Shown piece after piece: positions 13,724 through 21,402 of a stretch of 22,555 bases of DNA (its first letter is position 1; each line of letters opens with the position of its first letter). This DNA is from Nanobdellota archaeon. GTDB taxonomy: Archaea; Nanobdellota; Nanobdellia; Pacearchaeales; GW2011-AR1. The stretch covers positions 1 through 22,555 of the forward strand of contig JAKLIN010000010.1 of the NCBI GenBank assembly GCA_022709585.1. Reading direction: 5' to 3'. The notes below the pieces were generated by a model, which saw nothing but the letters and a program-made list of their open reading frames with translations, was not told the DNA's origin and did not search any database. The position numbers were made by a program, and so were the translations under genes.

Positions 13724-14467
13724 ATGTTCAAGAAAAAAAACTGTGGAAATTGCGGGAAAAAATTAGGGGGAAATTATTCTTATTGCCCCTACTGCGGAGA
13801 AGAGTTAAAAAATAAAAGAAAGACAGAAGAAGATTTCGGTTTACTTGGAAAAGATGATTCTTTTGAAGAAGTTGATCCATTTCGCGAAGTGGGCTTTGGA
13901 TTGCCTGGAGGATTCAACATGATTCTTAATTCTCTTTTAAAAAATTTAGAAGGTTCTATTAAAGAATTTGACAGAGCTGACAAGCTTGATGAATTTGAAA
14001 GAATAGAAAAAGCAACAAAAAAACAGCCAGGAAATTTCCGCCAGGGAGGGTTTACAATTAACATTTCCTCTGTTGGAAACAAGCCTCCTGTAATAAAAAT
14101 GAAATCTTTTGGAGATTCTGATTTATCTAAGCAGTTTAAAGGAAATCTTCCCGCTAAGGCTGAGAAGAAAAGTTTGCCTTTAAGCAATAATTTGTCTTCT
14201 GAAAAATTCAAGAATTTTTCTAAACTGGAAAAAAGCGAGCCAAAAGTGAATATTAGAAGGCTTCCTAATAAAATTGTTTATGAAATTGAGCTTCCAGAAG
14301 TTAAATCTCTTGAAGATGTCTCATTGATGAACTTGGAAAGTGGAATTGAGATTAAAGCAATTGCAGATAAAAAAGCATATTCTAAAAAAATTTCAGTTAG
14401 AGGACTACCTCTTGTGAATTACAAGCTTGACGAGGGTAAACTTCTTTTAGAATTCAAAACAGCTTAG
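13724..14467 (+). CDS. Zinc-ribbon protein with C-terminal Hsp20/CS-like domain
   Basis: 247 residues. A zinc ribbon occupies 7-24 (CGNC at 7-10, CPYC at 21-24). Residues 30-170 are a charged, partly helical, low-complexity linker with GFGLPGGFNM and KPPVIKMKSFG. Residues 174-247 (IRRLPNKIVYEIELPEVKS, then GIEIKAI, KKISVRGLPLVNYKL, KLLLEF) show the strand order of an alpha-crystallin or p23/CS beta-sandwich: 'V-y-eieLP-v', 'l-I-a', 'l-LP--v', closing 'l-i'. A chaperone-like or protein-binding role is suggested; the partner is unknown. A TTTTAAATAA box ends 20 nt before the ATG. It sits between tRNA-Gln and tRNA-Ile. The Hsp20-like call is by pattern and fairly convincing; the linker is unassigned. 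Confidence 0.8.
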   Translation: MFKKKNCGNCGKKLGGNYSYCPYCGEELKNKRKTEEDFGLLGKDDSFEEVDPFREVGFGLPGGFNMILNSLLKNLEGSIKEFDRADKLDEFERIEKATKKQPGNFRQGGFTINISSVGNKPPVIKMKSFGDSDLSKQFKGNLPAKAEKKSLPLSNNLSSEKFKNFSKLEKSEPKVNIRRLPNKIVYEIELPEVKSLEDVSLMNLESGIEIKAIADKKAYSKKISVRGLPLVNYKLDEGKLLLEFKTA

Positions 14468-14556
14468 TTTCTCTCTTTTAATCTCTGAACTTTTTTGGAA
14501 ACTCTTTTTGAAACTTCTTTTCGAATTATTCTCTGATATTTTCTTATAAAATAATA

Positions 14557-14631
14557 TGAGCCTGCACGGATTTGAACCGTGGACCCCTGCCTTATCAGAG
14601 CAGTGCTCTAGCCAGGCTGAGCTACAGGCTC
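14557..14631 (-). tRNA. tRNA-Ile(GAT)
   Basis: 75 nt on the minus strand: acceptor GAGCCTG/CAGGCTC; D-arm GCTC-AGCCTGGCTA-GAGC; anticodon stem CTGCT/GGCAG with loop CTGATAA giving GAT; variable GGGTC; T-arm CACGG-TTCAAAT-CCGTG; discriminator A73. No intron. A minus-strand TTTTAAAT box at 14657-14664 lies 26 nt upstream of the 5' end. Confidence 0.95.
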
Positions 14632-14687
14632 ATGAGAATATCTTGCTTTTTAGCATATTTAAAACTTCTTATGTGTTTTTAACAAGA

Positions 14688-14694
14688 TTTTTAA
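14688..14694 (+). promoter_or_regulatory. TATA box for the MacB/LolD-type operon
   Basis: TTTTTAA followed by G, 23 nt before the ATG at 14717; the only promoter seen for the three-gene operon. Confidence 0.5.
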
Positions 14695-14716
14695 GCGATT
14701 AGATTGTATAAACCTC

Positions 14717-15442
14717 ATGGAAGAAAAAAAGGGGATTATTGTTTTAAAAGACGTTAAGAAATACTATCTTCTGGGATTAACTGAAGTCAAAGCGGTAGAT
14801 GGAATTAGTTTAACAATTCGACAAGGAGACTTTGTGGCTATTATGGGTCCAAGCGGAAGTGGAAAAAGCACAGCAATTAACCTTGTAGGAAGTTTAGATG
14901 TTCCAACTAAAGGAGAGATATATTTGGATGGGCATAATATTTCTCATTTATCTGAATCAGACTTAGCGCAAATTCGAGGAAGAAAAATAGGTTTTATTTT
15001 CCAGCAATTCAATTTAATTAGAAATTTAACTGCAAAAGAAAATGTCATGCTTCCGATGATTTTTCAAGGAACAGATGAACTTGAAAGGCAACAAAAAGCA
15101 GAAGAGCTCTTGAAAATTGTTGAATTGGGGCATAGAATGAATCACTATCCTTCTGAGCTTTCAGGTGGAGAACAGCAAAGAGTTGCAATTGCAAGAGCAT
15201 TGGCAAATGACCCTGAAGTTATTTTAGCAGATGAGCCTACTGGAAATTTAGACACAAAAACAGGGGAGAAAGTAATGGAATTCTTAAACAAATTTAACAA
15301 CGAGGGGAAAACAATTGTAATGGTCACTCACGCTCCTGATTTGGCTTTGAAATATGCAGATAAAATTTACTGGCTTAAAGACGGAAAAATAGACAAAGTC
15401 ACAAAGAAAACAAATAATCAATGGAAAGAAGTGAAAGAGTAA
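14717..15442 (+). CDS. ABC exporter ATPase, MacB/LolD type
   Basis: 241-residue nucleotide-binding subunit. Walker A GPSGSGKST at 44-52, Q-loop FIFQQFNL at 93-100, signature LSGGEQQR at 148-155, Walker B VILADEPTGNLD at 168-179, and H-loop VTHAPDL with His205. The EPTGNLD motif and the short length place it in the LolD/MacB/FtsE group, which drives mechanical transmission across the membrane and not import. It is followed one base later by the first permease and then an overlapping second permease, so the three form one operon and one complex: an ATPase homodimer with a permease heterodimer. Substrate unknown; in archaea such systems are usually guessed to export peptides or lipoproteins or to resist antimicrobials. 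Confidence 0.95.
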   Translation: MEEKKGIIVLKDVKKYYLLGLTEVKAVDGISLTIRQGDFVAIMGPSGSGKSTAINLVGSLDVPTKGEIYLDGHNISHLSESDLAQIRGRKIGFIFQQFNLIRNLTAKENVMLPMIFQGTDELERQQKAEELLKIVELGHRMNHYPSELSGGEQQRVAIARALANDPEVILADEPTGNLDTKTGEKVMEFLNKFNNEGKTIVMVTHAPDLALKYADKIYWLKDGKIDKVTKKTNNQWKEVKE

Positions 15443-15443
15443 A

Positions 15444-16661
15444 ATGAAAGAGTATTTTGTTTTAGCTTCTAAGAATTTAAAAAAAAGAGGAATAAGAAGT
15501 GCACTTACTCTTTTAGGAATTTTTGTGGGAATTGCGGCAGTTGTGTCTTTGATTTCATTAGGAAACACTTTGAAAGCTACAATTAACTCTCAGTTTGATA
15601 ATATTTCTCCAGATATAATCAGTGTTCAAGCAGGAGGAATCTCTGGAGTTGGTGCTCCAGGAACAGGTGTTTCAAATCCTTTAACAGAATCAGATGCTGA
15701 AGCCATAGAAAGAATTGGCTCTGTGGAATTTGCAGTTCCGAGAAGCATAGAAACAATCATGGCAGAATTTAATGATAAAGTTTCTTTTTTGAGTGTTGGC
15801 TCGCTTCCAGATAGCTACAGAATCGATGATATTTATCGCCAGCAAAGCATTGAAGCTGCTTCAGGAAGACTTCTAAGAGCAAATGAAAGAGGTAGAATTA
15901 TCATTGGTGCTAATTTAGCTTCAGGAAAAAATAATGGCTTTGAAAAAGACTTGAAAGTTGGAGATGAACTTCTCGTGAAAGGGCAAGAGTTCCTTGTAAC
16001 AGGAATAATTGAGAAAAAAGGAAGTTTTATTGTAGATAATGCTGTTTATATGAATGAAAGGCAACTTAAAGATTTAAATAACTTAGGGGAAGAAGTTGAT
16101 GTTATCACAGTTAAAGCAAAAAGTGTTGAGCTTGTTGAAATTACAAAGCAAGAAATTGAAAAGTTATTGAGAGAAAGAAGAGACGTTAAAATCGGAGAAG
16201 AAGATTTCGAAGTTTCTACCTCCGAGTCTATTCTTGCTTCAGTCAATCAAATTTTAATGGGTGTTCAAATTTTTATCATCATCATTGCTTCAATGTCTAT
16301 TGTTGTTGGTGCAATAGGGATTGCTAACACCATGACTACTTCTGTTTTAGAAAGAAGAAAAGAAATAGGCACAATGAAAGCAGTAGGTGCAAGAAACGAA
16401 GATATTTTCTATCAATTCTTTGTTGAAGCAGGGCTTTTAGGATTTGTTGGCGGTTTAATTGGAGTTTTACTCGGAGAAGGAATAAGCTATCTTGGGACAT
16501 TTGTTTTAAATCAAGCAATTGGAATTAGCACTAAGACTAATATTAGTTGGGTTTTAATTCTCGGTTCTCTTGCAGGCAGTTTTTTAATTGGCGCTGTTTC
16601 AGGAATTATCCCTGCTATGAAGGCAGCTAAAGAAAATCCAGTGGAGGCAATAAGAGGATGA
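15444..16661 (+). CDS. MacB/FtsX-family ABC permease 1
   Basis: 405 residues with the family topology: one N-terminal helix at about 20-40 (LTLLGIFVGIAAVVSLISLG), a large extracellular MacB-type core domain at about 41-268, and three C-terminal helices at about 274-297, 325-347 and 369-391. The coupling motif ERRKEIGTMKAVGAR (303-317) contacts the ATPase, and the end reads PAMKAAKENPVEAIRG as in the family. The extracellular domain includes a Gly-rich segment (GGISGVGAPGTGVSNPL). The start codon follows the ATPase stop after one base, and the stop overlaps the next start in ATGA, so translation is coupled. It would pair with the 16658 product. High confidence in family; substrate not deducible. 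Confidence 0.94.
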   Translation: MKEYFVLASKNLKKRGIRSALTLLGIFVGIAAVVSLISLGNTLKATINSQFDNISPDIISVQAGGISGVGAPGTGVSNPLTESDAEAIERIGSVEFAVPRSIETIMAEFNDKVSFLSVGSLPDSYRIDDIYRQQSIEAASGRLLRANERGRIIIGANLASGKNNGFEKDLKVGDELLVKGQEFLVTGIIEKKGSFIVDNAVYMNERQLKDLNNLGEEVDVITVKAKSVELVEITKQEIEKLLRERRDVKIGEEDFEVSTSESILASVNQILMGVQIFIIIIASMSIVVGAIGIANTMTTSVLERRKEIGTMKAVGARNEDIFYQFFVEAGLLGFVGGLIGVLLGEGISYLGTFVLNQAIGISTKTNISWVLILGSLAGSFLIGAVSGIIPAMKAAKENPVEAIRG

Positions 16662-17869
16662 TAATTAGCAAAGAAAGTGTTAAGTATTCGTTGAATAACC
16701 TGAAAAAAAGAAAGTCAAGAAGCTTGCTTACAATAATTTCAATTCTTGTTGGAATAACAACAATATTTGTTTTTATCAGTTTCGGATTAGGGCTTTATAA
16801 TTACACAAATAGTTTTGTTACAGGCTCTTCTGCAGATAAAATCACAGTTATGCCTAAAGGAGGAATGGGTGTTCCTGGATTAGATGATACTTTTTCTCTT
16901 ACTGAAGCAGATTTGAGAGCTGTTCAAAGAGCCAATGGAGTTTATGATGCAGAAGGAACAAAATGGGGTGTTGCTGAAGTTCAACAAGGTTCAACAAAAA
17001 AATATGTCTTCGGAATGGGCTATAATCCAGACAAAAGCATGATTGTTGAATTCTCAAATCTAAAAATTATCGAAGGAAGAGAATTGGAGAGTGGAGATTA
17101 TGGGAAAGCAGTTCTGGGTTATAACTTTTTTGTTGAAGGCAAAATTTTTCCAAGAGAAGTTGAACTCAATAATAGAATAAAAGTGAATGGAAAAGAAGTT
17201 ACAGTGATTGGATTTTTCGATACTCTCGGAAATCCTCAAGATGATTCTTCAATTTATCTTACAAATGATTATTTCAACGAGGTTTTTACAGATACAACCG
17301 GTTATGGGATGATAATCGCAAGAGCAGACCCCAATAAACTTTCTGAAGCAGTGGAAAACATTGAAAAAAATTTAAGAAAATCTCGAGAAGTTGAACAAGG
17401 GAAGGAAGATTTTACTGTTTCTTCATTTGAAGATTTGTTGGAAAGTTACACTTCTGTTTTGAATATCTTATTTGGGTTTATTTTCTTAATCGCTTTAATT
17501 TCTGTTTTTGTTTCTTCCATTAACACTGCAAATACAATGATAACTTCTGTTTTAGAAAGAACGCAAGAAATAGGAGTAATGAAATCAATTGGAGCAAGAA
17601 ATTCAGAAATATTCAAGATATTTTTATTTGAATCAAGCGTGATTGGTTTTGTTGCTGGCGCTTTAGGAGTTTTGCTTGGAGTGTTTTTAACTTTAATTGC
17701 TAAACAGATTTTAGTTCAATTAGGCTGGAGTTTTTTGAAGCCTTATTATTCTTTCTGGATGTTCTTTGGGTGCATTGCTTTCGCAACAATCACCGGAGCT
17801 GTTTCAGGAGTGTTCCCTGCGCTCAACGCAACAAGAGTCAGCCCTGTTAAAGCGTTAAGATATGAATAA
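16658..17869 (+). CDS. MacB/FtsX-family ABC permease 2
   Basis: 403 residues, a diverged paralogue of the preceding permease with the same topology: N-terminal helix at about 22-44 (SLLTIISILVGITTIFVFIS), extracellular domain to about 265, then helices at about 268-291, 322-346 and 364-388. The coupling motif is ERTQEIGVMKSIGAR (300-314), and the extracellular domain again begins with a Gly-rich turn (KGGMGVPGLDDTFSLTEADL). The start overlaps the previous stop by 4 nt. Two distinct permeases with one ATPase imply a heterodimeric transporter, as in LolCDE. It converges on the secreted protein gene at 17909 with a 39-nt spacer. Confidence 0.94.
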   Translation: MIISKESVKYSLNNLKKRKSRSLLTIISILVGITTIFVFISFGLGLYNYTNSFVTGSSADKITVMPKGGMGVPGLDDTFSLTEADLRAVQRANGVYDAEGTKWGVAEVQQGSTKKYVFGMGYNPDKSMIVEFSNLKIIEGRELESGDYGKAVLGYNFFVEGKIFPREVELNNRIKVNGKEVTVIGFFDTLGNPQDDSSIYLTNDYFNEVFTDTTGYGMIIARADPNKLSEAVENIEKNLRKSREVEQGKEDFTVSSFEDLLESYTSVLNILFGFIFLIALISVFVSSINTANTMITSVLERTQEIGVMKSIGARNSEIFKIFLFESSVIGFVAGALGVLLGVFLTLIAKQILVQLGWSFLKPYYSFWMFFGCIAFATITGAVSGVFPALNATRVSPVKALRYE

Positions 17870-17908
17870 GAAGAATTAAAATAAAATTATTAAAAGAAAT
17901 TTTTCAAA

Positions 17909-18784
17909 TTAATTTTTTCTAAGAGTTGCTAATCTTCTCTTATTCTTTTGTTTTTTATAATACCAATAAACTCCAATTCCCAAAACAAAAGCCAAAAGTA
18001 TAAATGTTGTTGTTCCTGAACTCTTCTTGCTGTTTTGTTCTTTTAGTGTAAATGGTGTTGAATTAAACAAAGTTTTTTCTTCATAAGTCCTTCTTGTTCC
18101 GGTAGCATCGTTATATTTTACAATGAACTTTAATTCCCCTGATTGAGCATCTGCTTGGAATGTTGTTGTGGTGTACTCATTTGCGTCCAATACCCCTATT
18201 ATATTCTTGTTATTTCCTAATACTTGAATATTCTCTTGTTCTGGAATTTCCAAGGAAAGAGCGTCAACATCCTGATTCCCTGTATTTAATATTTCCAAAG
18301 TAATTGTTTGTTTAGCTTTTGAATAATCTTTTACATGTATCTCAAATTCTGTTTGAACATCTTCAATTTCAATGTCAAAGCTTTTTATCACTTCTAGAAC
18401 ATTTCCAGAACTCATTATTTGAATATCCAACTTAGTTGTTTCCTCTTTCGCATTTTCATCGATTCTAAGAGTGTAAGGCACTAGCCAGGAATTTGAATAA
18501 TCTCTTACATAATCTCCTGATTGAATTGTTTGCAAAGCATCACTGCTTGGGTCGAGGCTAAATGGGAACTTTTCAATTAAATTCAAGGTGACCTTTCCGC
18601 ATTCACGGTTATTTATTCCTGTAACTTGGAATATTATTTTTACATTTTCTCCAGGCGATACTGGATAGGGGTCTTGATTAACTAAGCTAACATCCAATAC
18701 GCATCCTGCTTGAGTGAATCCCAAGAGCAATACGATTAAGAAAGATGTTAAAACGTAAGACAAGAGCACCTTTTTTGCATTCAT
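17909..18784 (-). CDS. Secreted, C-terminally anchored beta-rich protein (COG1361-like)
   Basis: 291 residues. A signal peptide occupies 1-27 (LSYVLTSFLIVLLLGFTQA), the body is Ig/CARDB-like beta-sandwich repeats, and a C-terminal helix at about 260-276 (TTTFILLAFVLGIGVYWYY) followed by KKQKNKRR anchors it with a basic cytoplasmic tail. The first domain has YPVSPGENVKIIFQVTGINN and the second LEILNTGNQDVDALSLEIPE, the type of pattern seen in archaeal S-layer-related COG1361 proteins. Two early Cys (after the signal and at NNRECGK) may form a disulfide. TTTTAAAA at 18807-18814 (minus strand) ends 23 nt before the ATG. It converges on the exporter operon; proteins of this type are often near such exporters in archaea, which suggests an accessory role. 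Confidence 0.82.
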   Translation of the reverse strand: MNAKKVLLSYVLTSFLIVLLLGFTQAGCVLDVSLVNQDPYPVSPGENVKIIFQVTGINNRECGKVTLNLIEKFPFSLDPSSDALQTIQSGDYVRDYSNSWLVPYTLRIDENAKEETTKLDIQIMSSGNVLEVIKSFDIEIEDVQTEFEIHVKDYSKAKQTITLEILNTGNQDVDALSLEIPEQENIQVLGNNKNIIGVLDANEYTTTTFQADAQSGELKFIVKYNDATGTRRTYEEKTLFNSTPFTLKEQNSKKSSGTTTFILLAFVLGIGVYWYYKKQKNKRRLATLRKN

Positions 18785-18882
18785 GTGAAAATCAATCTTT
18801 ATGCGCTTTTAAAACTTTCTTTAAGAGCTGAAGTGAATTCAAATAATATTTAATTAAGGACATTTGCGATATTTAATAATAA

Positions 18883-18920
18883 AGTTTATATATTGCTAAA
18901 GTAATATTAATCTATAAACT
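18883..18920. repeat. Dyad-symmetric element upstream of the Lys/Ala-rich gene
   Basis: AGTTTATA at 18883-18890 is the exact inverse of TATAAACT at 18913-18920, and within it TATTGC-TAAA-GTAATA nearly pairs. Both arms look like TATA boxes facing opposite directions. It lies in the 161-nt divergent space between the secreted-protein gene and the gene at 18946. It could be an operator, a hairpin leader, or two coincident TATA boxes. Confidence 0.4.
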
Positions 18921-18945
18921 GCATTAGTTTGATTAAAAGAGGAAA

Positions 18946-19314
18946 ATGAAGAAAACCAAACAAAAACAAATTAAGGAAGCTAAGAAAGCTATAAAGGACG
19001 CACGAAAAGAGATAAAAGAAGCAGAAGTTGCGGTTAAAAAAGCTAAAAAAGAAATTTTAGAAGCAGAACAAGCAACAGGCAAAGCACAGGATGAAGTTGT
19101 TGAGGCTGCAGAAGTTACCCGAGGCAATAAAAGGATAACACTCACTAGAGCTGCAAGAGATTTGGAAAAAGCTGTTTATTCTGCAGGCGAATCTTCAGAA
19201 GCAACTGAAGAAGCAGAATTTAAGGTTTTAAGTGAATCAAAGAAAAATGGAAAGAAGAAGCCCTCAAAGAAATCTGCAAAGAAGCCAAAGAAAGTCAGCA
19301 AAAAAAGAAAATAA
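18946..19314 (+). CDS. Lys/Ala/Glu-rich helical protein with histone H1-like basic tail
   Basis: 122 residues of low complexity. Residues 1-57 are a continuous charged helix of K/E/A heptads (IKEAKKAIKDARKEIKEAEV and on), 58-97 a less biased region (TRGNKRITLTRAARDLEKAV, YSAGESSEATEEAEF), and 98-122 a Lys-rich tail (KKPSKKSAKKPKKVSKKRK) like those of histone H1 or chlamydial Hc1. DNA binding or compaction is a reasonable guess, but low-complexity sequence alone cannot prove it. The start has AGAGGA five bases upstream, one of the few SD-like sites in the window, and the TATA-like elements are 29 and 52 nt away, so this mRNA may carry a leader, unlike most neighbours. Confidence 0.68.
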   Translation: MKKTKQKQIKEAKKAIKDARKEIKEAEVAVKKAKKEILEAEQATGKAQDEVVEAAEVTRGNKRITLTRAARDLEKAVYSAGESSEATEEAEFKVLSESKKNGKKKPSKKSAKKPKKVSKKRK

Positions 19315-19463
19315 GGCTAGAATCTGTTTTTATCTTTAATTAGCTCTTTAATTAGCAAATTTATGAGTTGAATAAAAAATTCTTTAGTTTTTTGGTAACC
19401 CTTAAACTATGGCTGTTTTTTCAAAAGATATCTTTTTATATTGATTTAATGTATTTTAATATT

Positions 19464-20546
19464 ATGAGAGATGAAAAAGAGGTTTGCATAGAGTCAAGCA
19501 AATCTTTTACTAAGAAAGCTTTTTCGTTTATAGGAATACTTTTCTTTTTTTACTTGTTTATTGTTTCAATTTCCCTTATTAAAGATAGTTCAGTGGATTT
19601 GTGGGGGGAATTCATTCGAGATATAAGCAAAAACATAAATTTTGTAAACGCGTTTGGAATCGGGTGGCTTTTTGCGTTAGTTTTGCAGTCTAGCGGCGCA
19701 GCAATTTCTAGCTTGCTGGCATTGAACGCTCAAGGGATAATCAACCCTTCGCTGATTCCTTATATGGTTTTTGGAACAAGAATAGGTGCAAGTATGATTT
19801 TCTTTCTTGCAATATTCATGATTAAGTCTCTAAAAAGAAGAGATTTTAGACACACTTTTGAAATCGGGCTTGCAAATATCATTTATGCCTTGCCTATCGC
19901 GATTTTACTTTTTTTTGTTGAATACTTTTTCAGCCCTTTTTTTAAGCTGAGTCAATTGCAAATTCCAGGAACTCTTCAAGAGAGTTTTTCTTTTGTTGGA
20001 CTTTTAACTTCGCCGATTTTGCATTTAGCTGAATTTATTCCAAAATCAATTTCTCTTTTGTTAGGATTTATTTTTCTTGTTTCCAGTTTGAATTTTCTTT
20101 CAAAATTAATTTTTAATTTCTGGGGAGAAGAAAAAATTAAAAAAATTATGAATAAAGTTTTTAAAAATGAAAGAAACTCTTTTGCTTTAGGATTTTTTAT
20201 CACTTTAATTTTAATGTCCACGGGAATCACTATCACTTTGATTATCCCTTTTATTGCTAAAAGAGTGATTAACCTAAAAAAAGCCTTGCCTTACATGATT
20301 GGAGCAAATCTTGGAAGCATAACCGATGTTATTCTGGGGGGATTGGTTGTGGGAGCGAGTTCGATTCCCGGAGTTTTGGCTTGCGCAATTTTCAGCTTAA
20401 TTGGATTAATTTGGCTTTTCAATATTTCTTTAATGTTTAATCTTACCAAGTACATCTCCAAGAGAGTGATTCATGTTTCAAAAAAGAGAGTTCTTTATTT
20501 CATTCTATTTTTTGTGCTTGTCGCTCTTGCTCTTTGCTTTGTTTAA
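19464..20546 (+). CDS. Na/Pi-cotransporter-like membrane protein (NptA/PF02690 type)
   Basis: 360 residues from ATG 19464. Polytopic, about eight helices, with two inverted repeats typical of the family: the first has ALVLQSSGAAISSLLAL with QSSG at 75-78 and MVFGTRIGASMIF; the second has LMSTGITITLIIPF and LPYMIGANLGSITDVILGGL. The GANLGS motif matches Na/Pi cotransporter II proteins; QSSG replaces the usual QSSS and the second QSSS is degraded to MSTG, so ion coupling may differ. An in-frame TTG at 19368 would add 32 residues, but TTTTTATA at 19433-19440 ends 24 nt before ATG 19464, so the shorter start is preferred. Phosphate uptake is the family role; the substrate here is unproven. Confidence 0.8.
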   Translation: MRDEKEVCIESSKSFTKKAFSFIGILFFFYLFIVSISLIKDSSVDLWGEFIRDISKNINFVNAFGIGWLFALVLQSSGAAISSLLALNAQGIINPSLIPYMVFGTRIGASMIFFLAIFMIKSLKRRDFRHTFEIGLANIIYALPIAILLFFVEYFFSPFFKLSQLQIPGTLQESFSFVGLLTSPILHLAEFIPKSISLLLGFIFLVSSLNFLSKLIFNFWGEEKIKKIMNKVFKNERNSFALGFFITLILMSTGITITLIIPFIAKRVINLKKALPYMIGANLGSITDVILGGLVVGASSIPGVLACAIFSLIGLIWLFNISLMFNLTKYISKRVIHVSKKRVLYFILFFVLVALALCFV

Positions 20547-20614
20547 ACCCTCTTTGAAAATTTTTATTTCTCGCCTATAAAAAGATATAAAAAAACCTTT
20601 TTCTTAAGGATAAT

Positions 20615-21313
20615 ATGATTAAAGCAATTTTATTTGATATCGACAACACCCTCCTTGGATTCAGGGAAATGAAGCGTGCGTGTTTTGAAGAGGCTATTGA
20701 TGCGATGATTCGAGCAGGTTGGAAAGCCAATAAAGAACGAGCGCTTAATGATTTAGTTGAACTTTATGAAGAATACGGAATGGAATACGAGAAAACTTTT
20801 CAAAAACTTTTAGAAAAGCAAGGCGGGAAAGTCGATTACCGTTTGCTTGCTCATGGAATAAACACTTACAGAATTTTCAGAGTGAACTACCTTATTCCTT
20901 ACCCGAATGTTCTTACAACTCTTTCTGAATTGAAAAAGAAATACCATCTTGCGGTTGTTACAGATGCTCCAAGAATTAAAGCTTGGATGAGGCTTGTCAC
21001 AATGAAACTTGATGACTTCTTCGAGTTGGTTGTTACGAAGGGGGATGTTAAACGAGAAAAAACCAGCGAGACTCCATTCAGAAGCGCTTTAAGAATTTTA
21101 AAACTGAAAACTAGCGAAGTAATAATGATTGGAGACAGGATTCCTCGAGATGTTAAAACTCCACAAAAGATGGGAATTAAAACTGTTTATGCCAGATATG
21201 GAGATTCCACCCCTGTTCCAAAGGGAAAGAGCGGGGCTGATTTTGAAATCGATGATATAAGCGAACTTCTGAAGATAATGAAAATTTTAGAAAAAAGAAA
21301 AACAAAGAAATAA
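20615..21313 (+). CDS. HAD-superfamily phosphatase (subfamily IA)
   Basis: 232 residues with all four HAD motifs: DIDNTLLGF at 8-16 with nucleophile Asp8 and acid-base Asp10, VVTDAPRIKAW for motif II, KREKTSETPF with the motif III Lys, and GDRIPRDVKTPQKMGIKTV with Asp174 and Asp179. A helical cap lies between motifs I and II (about 17-85). The sequence is closest to archaeal small-phosphoester phosphatases of the TIGR02253 kind; the substrate cannot be told from the sequence. GATATAAAAA lies 23-29 nt before the ATG. Local spacing of 68 nt from the preceding transporter suggests separate expression. Confidence 0.9.
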   Translation: MIKAILFDIDNTLLGFREMKRACFEEAIDAMIRAGWKANKERALNDLVELYEEYGMEYEKTFQKLLEKQGGKVDYRLLAHGINTYRIFRVNYLIPYPNVLTTLSELKKKYHLAVVTDAPRIKAWMRLVTMKLDDFFELVVTKGDVKREKTSETPFRSALRILKLKTSEVIMIGDRIPRDVKTPQKMGIKTVYARYGDSTPVPKGKSGADFEIDDISELLKIMKILEKRKTKK

Positions 21314-21402
21314 TTTTGTTTTGAGAAATTTTTCTTATTAATTAATTCGAAACATTAAAAAGACTAAATTGCTTATCTGATATTCAATTAATAATTCATA
21401 AC

